From assembly GCA_002311635.1 (NCBI GenBank), contig DBZJ01000201.1, positions 1 through 5,428 on the forward strand: a stretch of DNA of 5,428 nucleotides. Reading direction: 5' to 3'. Position numbers and translations under genes: made by a program. This DNA comes from Syntrophaceae bacterium UBA1163. Lineage in GTDB: Bacteria; Desulfobacterota; BSN033; UBA1163. Positions 1-5,425 of this stretch are shown in pieces. Within the stretch, counting starts at the first letter, position 1, and each line of letters opens with the position of its first letter. The notes beneath the pieces are model-generated. The model was given only the letters and a program-made list of their open reading frames with translations, ran no database searches and was not told where the DNA came from.

Positions 1-2
1 CA

Positions 3-440
3 TTTTTAGAGGTTGCCTTAATTATTCCCCCTCTGTACATGAAAGAATCGTATATCAAGGAGGTAATTAAAAGGCATGTTTATGAATCGAAACGAGGACC
101 TCGCATATTAGATACTGGTGTCATAGAGTTTTACCGGCAGTTCATTGATCGGGAGATATGCGATGTTTTAATGAATGCAGATGAAATTATCATTGTTGGT
201 TATTCTATGCCGCCTTATGATTTCGATTTCAAAAGTTTGTTAATAAAAGGTTTGATGCCGAACAAAAATAGGAAAAATGTTCCAATCCATATAATCACCA
301 AAGCAAAAGGAAAGGAATTGGATAATCTAATAAAACGGTTTGAACATTTGGCTGGCAAGGTAAACGTCGTTAGCTCAAAAGGTTTTTATAAGTTTCTGAG
401 GGATTCATCAGACACTTTGGCTAGGTTATTGGAGGATTAA
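3..440 (+). CDS. SIR2-like domain protein, C-terminal part (5' end outside window)
   Basis: The frame is open to the left edge, so only about the last 145 residues are seen; the ATG at 39 is internal, since the upstream in-frame residues LEVALIIPPLY belong to the same fold. Diagnostic features are the IIPP segment followed by a charged helix, then ADEIIIVGYSMPPYD (residues 47-61 counted from the ATG at 39). The latter is the strand-loop with a G-Y-S motif typical of SIR2-like (SIR2_2/DUF4917-type) Rossmann domains that bind NAD or a related nucleotide. A further beta strand (VPIHIIT) and a C-terminal helix close the domain. SIR2-like proteins of this kind are often NADases in anti-phage systems, but the catalytic N-terminal half and any partner domain lie outside the window, so a defence role is inference. 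The DNA looks more AT-rich than the kinase gene downstream. The gene leads directly into a small ORF with a strong ribosome binding site. Confidence 0.72.
   Translation, partial: FLEVALIIPPLYMKESYIKEVIKRHVYESKRGPRILDTGVIEFYRQFIDREICDVLMNADEIIIVGYSMPPYDFDFKSLLIKGLMPNKNRKNVPIHIITKAKGKELDNLIKRFEHLAGKVNVVSSKGFYKFLRDSSDTLARLLED
431..435 (+). promoter_or_regulatory. Strong Shine-Dalgarno GGAGG for the ORF at 442
   Basis: GGAGG sits inside the last codons of the SIR2-like gene, 6 nt before the ATG at 442. This arrangement is expected for a tightly packed, translationally coupled next gene, and it is the main reason for taking the short ORF downstream seriously. Confidence 0.55.
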
Positions 441-441
441 A

Positions 442-525
442 ATGAGTCTCTTAGAACAAACGTTCTGGTACAACACGAATCGTCATGCTTGCGTTGATCC
501 CGTAATCTTCAATACTGGAATATGA
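442..525 (+). CDS. Short 27-aa ORF, probable remnant of a second operon gene
   Basis: It begins ATG AGT CTC and starts MSLLEQTFWYNTNRHACVDP. The start lies 1 nt after the SIR2-like stop and has an ideal GGAGG at 6-nt spacing, which is hard to explain unless a gene was translated here. Yet it stops after 27 codons (TGA at 523-525). No family is recognised. It may be the N-terminus of a longer protein cut by a premature stop, a genuine leader-type small protein, or chance. The stop overlaps the ATG of the next short ORF as ATGA, a classic coupling arrangement. Function cannot be assigned. Confidence 0.35.
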   Translation: MSLLEQTFWYNTNRHACVDPVIFNTGI

Positions 526-611
526 CTCCCAGTAATGACTTGTGGGAAATCGCGAAAAGGCTTATCTTGACACTGTCCCCGTCAACTCAAATGCTAGTCA
601 GGGCATATTGA
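522..611 (+). pseudogene. Short 29-aa ORF coupled by ATGA, likely truncated gene start
   Basis: The peptide begins MTPSNDLWEIAKRLILTLSP and continues STQMLVRAY before TGA at 609-611. Its composition (an amphipathic DLWEIAKRLILTL helix, then SPSTQMLVRAY) looks like protein-coding sequence rather than noise. It has no clear ribosome binding site of its own and would depend on coupling to the preceding ORF. Reading stops 16 bp before the first 22-bp repeat at 628, which fits a gene cut off by insertion of, or recombination with, a mobile element. No family is recognised. It could also be a chance ORF. Confidence 0.3.
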
Positions 612-720
612 AATTAAGGCCACCAGCGGTAACCATTCGGAAAATCCACCGTAAGGATTCGGAAGATCCCAGGTAAGGATTCGGAGAATCGCAGGTAAGG
701 ATTCTTTGAAATGGACAATA
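612..720. mobile_element. Possible orphan terminus of an IS21-type insertion sequence
   Basis: This stretch carries the 22-bp repeat array and abuts the point where the plus-strand operon loses its reading frames. Together these suggest the end of an insertion sequence whose transposase genes have been lost. No terminal CA/TG, target duplication or second end could be identified with confidence, and the boundaries are approximate. The array could instead be a regulatory binding site cluster. Confidence 0.3.
628..712. repeat. Four tandem repeats with exact 22-bp period
   Basis: Four 19-bp cores start at 628, 650, 672 and 694, each separated by 3 bp. The cores read GGTAACCATTCGGAAAATC, CGTAAGGATTCGGAAGATC, GGTAAGGATTCGGAGAATC and a diverged GGTAAGGATTCTTTGAAAT. 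A 22-bp period is about two helical turns, so all copies face the same side of the helix, as expected for an array of protein binding sites. Multiple direct repeats of this size are known at the termini of IS21-family elements, where the IstA transposase binds, and the GTAACCATTCGGAAAATC flavour resembles such ends. No istA or istB gene is present, so this would be an orphan end or an internal deletion derivative. Confidence 0.75.
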
Positions 721-755
721 ACCGGTTGAAATAATTCATCTCTGAAATTCCTAAA

Positions 756-782
756 CATATTAAGCATATTAAACATATTAAA
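756..782. repeat. Three tandem 9-bp repeats CATATTAAR
   Basis: CATATTAAG, CATATTAAA and CATATTAAA follow each other without gaps at 756, 765 and 774. The array ends at the base of the hairpin at 782-819. It may be slippage-prone low-complexity DNA, with no function inferred. Confidence 0.7.
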
Positions 783-819
783 GGAAAATCCCTCTCTCTA
801 AACAGAGAGGTCTTTTCCT
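782..819. terminator. Strong hairpin, probable bidirectional terminator
   Basis: The inner stem CCTCTCT (791-797) pairs with AGAGAGG (804-810) around a 6-nt loop. After a 2x2 internal loop, AGGAAAA (782-788) pairs with TTTTCCT (813-819). Both strands have a T-rich run after the inner stem: TCTTTTCCT on plus and GATTTTCCTTT on minus. It sits between the plus-strand SIR2-like unit and the minus-strand kinase unit, which converge, so a terminator serving both is the simplest role. The stem has modest GC and the U-runs are interrupted, so efficiency is uncertain. Confidence 0.5.
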
Positions 820-1419
820 ACTAAAAGCCTTAAGAACAAGACCATTAGAAGTAGGGTTTGAAATTCCATTACTCGGAAAAAGAAGGAGTTCATTTCAACT
901 GCTGTTAGAATTTCCTCTATTTGTAAATTCTTCTGGTAAAGGTATCTCCCTTATTGAATGAGCAGGAAGAATTGTTTTTGTTGGAAATTCAATTCTTTTC
1001 TTTCATCTCTTCTTAAATTAAATTCAACTAGGGAGTGATCTCTGCCCAACGAGTTGTCTTAGATTTTTCCTTTAGACTACATTCAAACGGAAAAGCATTT
1101 TTCCTCTTACATTAAATTCAAGCAGTAGAGTTAGCTCTTCATCACTCAGCACATTTCATTGAACAGCCTGCTATTCAGTTAGTATTCTCCGCTTCTTTGG
1201 CAAGATTCGTTCAGAGTCCCTGTGCCGGATTCGTTGGATTGGTGTGGTGATTTAGTAATGAGGGAAGAATGGATCAGGAATTGTTGGCCTTTTACTTTGG
1301 TAGAATCATTCGGATATTTATAGGAGGAACTGGTGTTTCTTAATAAAAACTGTGAATTCTTTTTAGGAAGATACCCACTCTGACAGATGCTGTAGAATTA
1401 TCTGCTGGGTAACGAGTAT
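820..1419. other. Gene-free AT-rich spacer, about 600 bp
   Basis: No ORF with a ribosome binding site or recognisable protein family was found on either strand, and no tRNA-like sequence was seen. The stretch contains short degenerate repeats: a block around ATTAAATTCAA at 1007-1050 recurs in diverged form at 1104-1146, and 1061-1108 resembles 5011-5048 in the right-hand spacer. An imperfect inverted repeat lies at 1370-1420, just past the receiver remnant. The region may be decayed sequence. Confidence 0.5.
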
Positions 1420-1710
1420 CTACAAAGCCGCAAAATCCGATTGCATTGAGATTTGATCATTACCGGTAGAAATCATCAGGCCAGCGACTACAGCATCAAA
1501 TTTATTTTCCTTGATTTTCTCCAGGGCCTCAAAACCGCTATTTGCGGCTATACATTGATGTCCCTTTTGAGATAATAAAGTCACAATTAATCTCTTCACT
1601 GGTTCCTCATCATCCACTACAAGAACTTTATAATGAAAGGGTTCCATATTTAAGCTATCTAACATCTTCAAATTCGATAATTCTTCTTTTATCACCCTTA
1701 ATTCTTTCAA
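1420..1710 (-). pseudogene. Truncated, degenerate response-regulator receiver domain
   Basis: The 96-residue reading frame carries the first half of a CheY-like receiver: beta-1 KVLVVDDEE (28-36) with the acidic pair D33-D34, helix 1 PVKRLIVTLLSQKG, then CIAANSGFEALEKIKENKFDAVV. Where the family has the phospho-acceptor Asp (typically VxTDxxMP), this copy reads VVAGLMIS: Gly77 (GGC) replaces Asp (GAC would be a one-base change) and the M-P pair is lost. After that the sequence is unrelated to a receiver and stops, so the beta-4 Ser/Thr and beta-5 Lys-Pro are absent. The domain is normally about 120 residues. The start is unclear: TTG at 1710, ATG at 1665 and ATG at 1647 are possible, none with a good ribosome binding site. 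It lies 9 nt after the kinase stop and in the same frame. It was probably once a partner receiver of that kinase and is now unable to be phosphorylated. Confidence 0.75.
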
Positions 1711-1719
1711 TCTGCAATA

Positions 1720-4617
1720 TTATTTATCCAGCGCTTCCCTCACCTTTCGGGTTAGCTCGTCTATCGTAAAAGGTTTCTGGATGTAATTCACTCCTTTCTC
1801 CAAGACCCCATGATGAACTATAGCATTGTCTGTATAGCCCGACATATAGAGTATCTTTGTCTCTGGACGAAGGAACGCTAGGCGTTTGGTTAACTCAGTA
1901 CCGCTTATCCCAGGCATAACAACATCGACCAAGATTAGATGAATTGGACCCTTGTGCTTCTCAGAAATAGCCAAAGCATCATCTCCTTGGGACGCATCTA
2001 AAACGCTGTACCCTTGCTTCCCAAGAATTTCCACAGTCAGCTGACGAACTTTCTCTTCATCCTCCACCACCAAAACCGTTTCACTCCCACGAAGAAGTTC
2101 CTCCCTCGTCGTCTTCTCTCTCAATTGCTCCAAGGGCTCATCGACCCTCGAAAGGTAAATCTTAAACGTCGTCCCATGACCGGGTTCGCTATATACCCAG
2201 ATGTTCCCTCCGCTCTGCTTCACAATTCCATAGACTGTGGAGAGACCTAATCCGGTCCCTCTGCCCTTTTGCTTCGTTGTAAAGAATGGCTCAAAGAGGC
2301 GTTCCCTGACTTCCGGAGTCATCCCCACCCCTGTGTCACTTACTGAGAACATGACATAGCGACCAGGCTTCACATCCGCATGATTACGAGCATAGGATTC
2401 ATCCAGCACCGCATTGGCCGTCTCAATGGTAAGTTTCCCTCCGGAGGGCATCGCATCCTTCGCATTGACTGCAAGATTCATGATCACCTGTTCAATCTGC
2501 CCTGGGTCGATCTTGACCCTTCCCAGATCATTAGCCAAAAGAGTGGTCAATTCGATGTCCTCACCGATAATTCGACGGAGCATCTTGTCCAAATCTCTCA
2601 AAAGAGTGTTCAGATCAAGTACCTTCATCTCCATCACCTGACGCCGGCTGAAGGCCAGAAGCTGACGTGTAAGATCCGCCGCCCGTTGGGAGCCTTTTTG
2701 GATCTCCTCGATATTTCCCTTCAAGGGATCACCTTCTTTGAGTTCCATAAGGGAGAGTTGGCTGTAGCCCTTGATGACGGTAAGGAGATTATTGAAATCA
2801 TGGGCAATGCCACCCGCTAAGCGACCAATGGCTTCCATCTTCTGGGACTCCCGAAGCTGTTCTTGAAGGGCTGCCATTTCTTTCTCCGCACGTTTGCGCT
2901 CGGTAATGTCTCGAGAAATACCCTGGAATCCAATCGGTTTCCCTTCTGGGTTCCTTATAAGAGATACCGAAAGTTCGTAAATCCATCTAGTCCCGTCTTT
3001 TCTGATAACTTCCTCCTCAAAGTTCCTAACAGGTTCCCCTGTTCTGTACACTCTGTTGTAGAGCTGATACGCTTTCTTAGCGGTTGTTTCATCTGTATAC
3101 TGCCGGTTGTTCATTCCAATCAATTCCTCTCTGGAATATCCGAGACGTCTGCAGACCACACCATTAACGAAGGTAAAATTACCAGCAAGGTCAACCTCGA
3201 TATAACCGTCCTGGATGTTTTCAAGAATACTTCTATATTTCTCTTCGCTTTCTCGGAGTGCCTCCTCCGCTTGCTTTCGCTCAGTGATGTCCTCACAAGC
3301 CATCAAATTTTCGCCTGTCTCCAATTGCACAGGAGTAAAATTGATGATCTTTTTCGTTCCGTCTTTGCAGGTCACTGTAAAAGTCCTCGGCCTTTTTTCT
3401 CCTCGGTTGGAACTGTCTAAGTCATTAACCCAGGTGGAGATAACATTATGTCTGTAGGTTGGGTCAGGGTATGCTTTTCTAAACCAGGTTCTTCCATCAG
3501 GAACATCATTTAAATCATAACCGAATAATTCTCTAAACTTAGGATTCATGTATCTGAATGTGCCATCTTTATCAATCATCACCATCCCGAACGGGGCATT
3601 CTCTGATAGAGTTTGAAATCTTTGCTTCTCGGTTTGTAGTTCATTTACAATTTGCTTGAGCTCGGTGATGTCACGGATGATGCCTTGGTATCCCAAAATG
3701 CTTCCGTCATCAGCATGTCGAACATCCGCGGTGAGCAGACAGTCCATCTCTGTCCCATCTTTCTTGCGTAACTTCATCTCATAATCTCTAACAAATCCAT
3801 TCCGCTCTATCTCCTGCTGAAACTTTATTCGATCCTCAGAATAAACATATGCCTTTCGGGCGTTGAGGCCGAGCATCTCCTCTCTACTATAACTGAAGAG
3901 ATCTAACATAAAATGGTTGGCATCAAGGATTTCTCCCTCTCGAGAAGTAATATAGATTGCATCTCTGGAACCCTCGAAAAGGGTCCGATATCTCCGTTCG
4001 CTCTCCCGCAATGCCTTCTCGGCCTGTTTACGCTCGGTGATTTCTCGTTGAAGCTGTTCATTAGCATTTCTCAGTTCAGCTGTACGTTCTTCTACCAGCT
4101 CCTCAAGGCGCTCACGGTATTTCTTCAATTCATCGTCCGCATGTTTGCGTTCCGTGATATCCCAGAAAATACCTAATATAGCAACGATTTTGCCTTTCTC
4201 ATCTTTGATCGGCGTTTTGACTGTATGGACAATCACCTCCTTTCCATCCTGGATATATCTCTCTTCGATATCTTCTGTTTTTCCAGACTCCATAATTCTT
4301 TTATCGTCTGCCCGGTATTTTTTGGCCAATTCCTTGGGATAAAAATCATAGTCTATCTTCCCCATGATTTCATCGGGCCTGATTTTTAGATCCCGAGAGT
4401 AGTTTTCATTGCAGGATAAATAGACTGAATTCTCATCTTTTAGAAATATTTTTTGTGGTAAGTTTTCGAGTAGTGTTCTATAGTAATTTGCACTCTCCCG
4501 CAACGCCTCTTCTGCCTGTTTTCTCCTATCTTCCAATCGATCCTGCTCAATGATTCGTTGGCGTGGTTTGTTTAATTCTTTCATAGGTTGCCCCTTTGTC
4601 TTGCTTTGAGCTCTCAT
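1720..4617 (-). CDS. Cytosolic hybrid sensor histidine kinase, PAS x4 - HisKA - HATPase - REC
   Basis: The protein has 965 residues and no membrane segment or signal peptide. Four PAS/PAC sensor units lie at about 41-158, 206-320, 330-447 and 458-575, each ending in or near the PAC signature DITER/DITEL and joined by charged coiled-coil linkers (strongest at 159-205). The HisKA domain (about 590-655) has the H-box GGIAHDFNN with phospho-acceptor His606. The ATPase domain shows the N-box [10 protein letters not shown] (Asn718), G1 DTGVGM (761-766), F-box LFEPFFTTK (774-782) and G2 GRGTGLGLS (785-793). The C-terminal receiver (about 846-963) has E852-D853, acceptor Asp898 in LVDVVMP, Ser926 and Lys948-Pro. 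All catalytic motifs look intact. It should autophosphorylate in response to a PAS-bound ligand, redox or gas cue and pass phosphate to its own receiver. The start at 4617 has GGAG 9 nt upstream; ATG 4584 (Met12) with AAAGGGG at 6 nt is a serious alternative. It follows the HTH gene by 15 nt. Confidence 0.97.
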   Translation of the reverse strand: MRAQSKTKGQPMKELNKPRQRIIEQDRLEDRRKQAEEALRESANYYRTLLENLPQKIFLKDENSVYLSCNENYSRDLKIRPDEIMGKIDYDFYPKELAKKYRADDKRIMESGKTEDIEERYIQDGKEVIVHTVKTPIKDEKGKIVAILGIFWDITERKHADDELKKYRERLEELVEERTAELRNANEQLQREITERKQAEKALRESERRYRTLFEGSRDAIYITSREGEILDANHFMLDLFSYSREEMLGLNARKAYVYSEDRIKFQQEIERNGFVRDYEMKLRKKDGTEMDCLLTADVRHADDGSILGYQGIIRDITELKQIVNELQTEKQRFQTLSENAPFGMVMIDKDGTFRYMNPKFRELFGYDLNDVPDGRTWFRKAYPDPTYRHNVISTWVNDLDSSNRGEKRPRTFTVTCKDGTKKIINFTPVQLETGENLMACEDITERKQAEEALRESEEKYRSILENIQDGYIEVDLAGNFTFVNGVVCRRLGYSREELIGMNNRQYTDETTAKKAYQLYNRVYRTGEPVRNFEEEVIRKDGTRWIYELSVSLIRNPEGKPIGFQGISRDITERKRAEKEMAALQEQLRESQKMEAIGRLAGGIAHDFNNLLTVIKGYSQLSLMELKEGDPLKGNIEEIQKGSQRAADLTRQLLAFSRRQVMEMKVLDLNTLLRDLDKMLRRIIGEDIELTTLLANDLGRVKIDPGQIEQVIMNLAVNAKDAMPSGGKLTIETANAVLDESYARNHADVKPGRYVMFSVSDTGVGMTPEVRERLFEPFFTTKQKGRGTGLGLSTVYGIVKQSGGNIWVYSEPGHGTTFKIYLSRVDEPLEQLREKTTREELLRGSETVLVVEDEEKVRQLTVEILGKQGYSVLDASQGDDALAISEKHKGPIHLILVDVVMPGISGTELTKRLAFLRPETKILYMSGYTDNAIVHHGVLEKGVNYIQKPFTIDELTRKVREALDK

Positions 4618-4626
4618 CTTAATTTA

Positions 4627-4630
4627 CTCC
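4627..4630 (-). promoter_or_regulatory. Ribosome binding site GGAG for the kinase start at 4617
   Basis: On the minus strand GGAG ends 9 nt before the ATG, within the 15-nt gap after the HTH gene. It supports the longer start. A competing AAAGGGG (4591-4597) stands 6 nt before Met12 at 4584, so either or both may be used. Confidence 0.5.
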
Positions 4631-4632
4631 GA

Positions 4633-4824
4633 TCAATAGGCATTGGCCTTGTTACTTCTCCCTAGCTTTAGAAATCGATGTAATTCGGCTTTGTGGATTC
4701 TCCAGCCGTTTCCCGCTTTAACGGCATTGATTCTTCCAAGGCGGATATATTTCAGAAAGGTGGGCTTGGAGATTCTTAAATATTCGATGGCTTCTTGGGT
4801 TGTTAAAACCACGTCCTCGTCCAT
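4633..4824 (-). CDS. Excisionase-family (HTH_17/MerR-like) DNA-binding protein, 63 aa
   Basis: The sequence LTTQEAIEYLRISKPTFLKYIRLGRINAVKAGNGWRIHKAELHRFL (residues 7-52) is a textbook winged excisionase-type HTH. Helix 2 starts at TQEAIEYL, the recognition helix is KPTFLKYIRLGRI, and the wing is AVKAGNGWRIHKAEL. The length is normal for a stand-alone copy. Such proteins bind DNA as small architectural or regulatory factors (excisionases, MerR-type regulators). Here there is no integrase, and the gene lies 15 nt upstream of the hybrid kinase, so a regulatory role linked to that kinase is more likely than phage excision. An in-frame TAG just upstream fixes the ATG at 4824 as the start. The GGGGG near it is only 3 nt away, while the better AGGAGA is 15 nt away, so initiation may be weak or unusual. 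Confidence 0.88.
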   Translation of the reverse strand: MDEDVVLTTQEAIEYLRISKPTFLKYIRLGRINAVKAGNGWRIHKAELHRFLKLGRSNKANAY

Positions 4825-4827
4825 TAA

Positions 4828-4844
4828 CCCCCTAAATTGTCTCC
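4828..4844 (-). promoter_or_regulatory. Poorly spaced double Shine-Dalgarno region of the HTH gene
   Basis: The minus strand has AGGAGA at 4844-4839 approximately (15-nt spacing) and GGGGG at 4832-4828 (3-nt spacing) before the ATG at 4824. Neither is at the usual 5-9 nt. The in-frame TAG in between excludes an earlier start, so low translation of the HTH protein relative to the kinase is possible. Confidence 0.4.
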
Positions 4845-4871
4845 TTTTTTTTAAGTTTTAATCAATTTGGC

Positions 4872-4888
4872 TGCGAAATATATGCCAA
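4872..4888 (-). promoter_or_regulatory. Sigma-54-like promoter (GG-N10-GC) for the HTH-kinase operon
   Basis: The minus strand reads TTGGCATATATTTCGCA. TGGCA matches the -24 element fully, TCGC matches the -12 TTGC at three of four positions, and the invariant GG and GC are exactly 10 nt apart. A start about 12 nt downstream would give a leader of about 37 nt before the ATG at 4824. No upstream activator site was identified. The TATATT inside the element could also be read as a sigma-70 -10 box, but no -35 at proper spacing was found. Confidence 0.38.
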
Positions 4889-5027
4889 GAAGTAAATTTG
4901 CAGGTTTCAACCCCATAACTATATAATATCTAAGAATTAATTTGAATTTCGATTAGGGCATAGAATGCCAGGCTTGCTCCATTCAAGAACGGATTTTGTT
5001 CAATATTGAAAGATTTTTCACATTCAA

Positions 5028-5043
5028 CGAAAAGAATTTTTCG
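5028..5043. other. Small AT-rich perfect hairpin
   Basis: CGAAAA (5028-5033) pairs with TTTTCG (5038-5043) around a 4-nt GAAT loop, and GAAAG (5008-5012) and CTTTC (5044-5048) could extend it with a one-sided bulge. It lies inside the block shared with the other spacer. The stem is too AT-rich for a confident terminator call. Confidence 0.3.
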
Positions 5044-5145
5044 CTTTCCACTTATTGTGTGAATTTAAGGAAGGGCACTAAACCGTTCTTACAATTTTTG
5101 CTGAAGGATTAAGAATGAAGATGGAAGGGGTTATCCAATAAAGAA

Positions 5146-5328
5146 TTACAAGTTGAAATTCGTACAATTGAATAAAGCTTTCCGTTGCTGCTTCCAGGAA
5201 GTACTAACCAACGACCCAGCCTGTCCCTTTTGATACAGCGTAAAAATCCAGGATAGCTGACCATAAAAACGTAATGAGGGAAGTCCATGAATCTTTCCCT
5301 TAGTCTTGAAGTTATTCAAATCATTCAA
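5146..5328 (-). CDS. Doubtful 60-aa ORF, hypothetical
   Basis: The reading frame opens only with TTG (5328), has no clear ribosome binding site, and encodes a peptide containing GLPSLRFYGQLSWIFTLYQK followed by GQAGSLVSTSWKQQRKALFNC. The composition (Trp, Cys, basic C-terminus, mixed hydrophobic stretch) is less random than typical AT-rich noise, so it might be a fragment of a dispersed element or an older gene. No domain or family is recognised, there is no co-oriented neighbour within 300 nt, and it may well be spurious. Confidence 0.18.
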   Translation of the reverse strand: MNDLNNFKTKGKIHGLPSLRFYGQLSWIFTLYQKGQAGSLVSTSWKQQRKALFNCTNFNL

Positions 5329-5401
5329 ATACTCATATTAGAAATCGTCGATTCTGGATAAATACCATGTTCAATATTCCAATAAAGACCAGACCATTTC
5401 C

Positions 5402-5425
5402 CACACGAGAGTGTGCTAAATTTAG
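5402..5425. other. GAGA-loop hairpin followed by a 10-bp palindrome at the window edge
   Basis: CACAC (5402-5406) pairs with GTGTG (5411-5415) across a GAGA loop, a GNRA-type tetraloop if transcribed. It is followed directly by the perfect palindrome CTAAATTTAG (5416-5425). Possible uses are an RNA structure or an operator, but the context is cut by the window end. Confidence 0.3.

Noticed and set aside
567..585. Inverted repeat TTGAC ... GTCAA
   Set aside because: It is only 5 bp per arm with a 9-nt loop, it lies within the short ORF, and this level is expected by chance.
628..712. CRISPR array
   Set aside because: The repeats are nearly contiguous with 3-bp gaps, so there are no spacers, and no cas genes are present.
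594..776. 60-codon minus-strand frame across the repeat array
   Set aside because: It translates the 22-bp and 9-bp repeats. There is no ribosome binding site, and its length is what repeats without stop codons would give by chance.
1299..1319. Possible fifth copy of the 22-bp repeat (GGTAGAATCATTCGGATATT)
   Set aside because: Only ATTCGGA and the GGTA start match, and an insertion is needed. It is also out of register with the array by nearly 600 bp.
1258..1323. 22-codon plus-strand ORF starting MREEWIRN
   Set aside because: It has no ribosome binding site, is short, and sits in the AT-rich spacer with no neighbours in the same direction.
1370..1420. Possible terminator after the receiver remnant (ACCCA/TGGGT with CAGAT/ATCTG)
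   Set aside because: The stem is interrupted by a 6-nt bulge on one side, the loop is long, and there is no U-run on the minus strand.
2380..2820. 146-codon open frame on the plus strand
   Set aside because: It lies opposite the HisKA/HATPase motifs of the kinase and its peptide has no family-like pattern.
2863..3420. 185-codon open frame on the plus strand
   Set aside because: It is antisense to the PAS3/PAS4 part of the kinase, with no ribosome binding site or recognisable domain. The minus-strand frame carries clear PAS signatures over the same bases.
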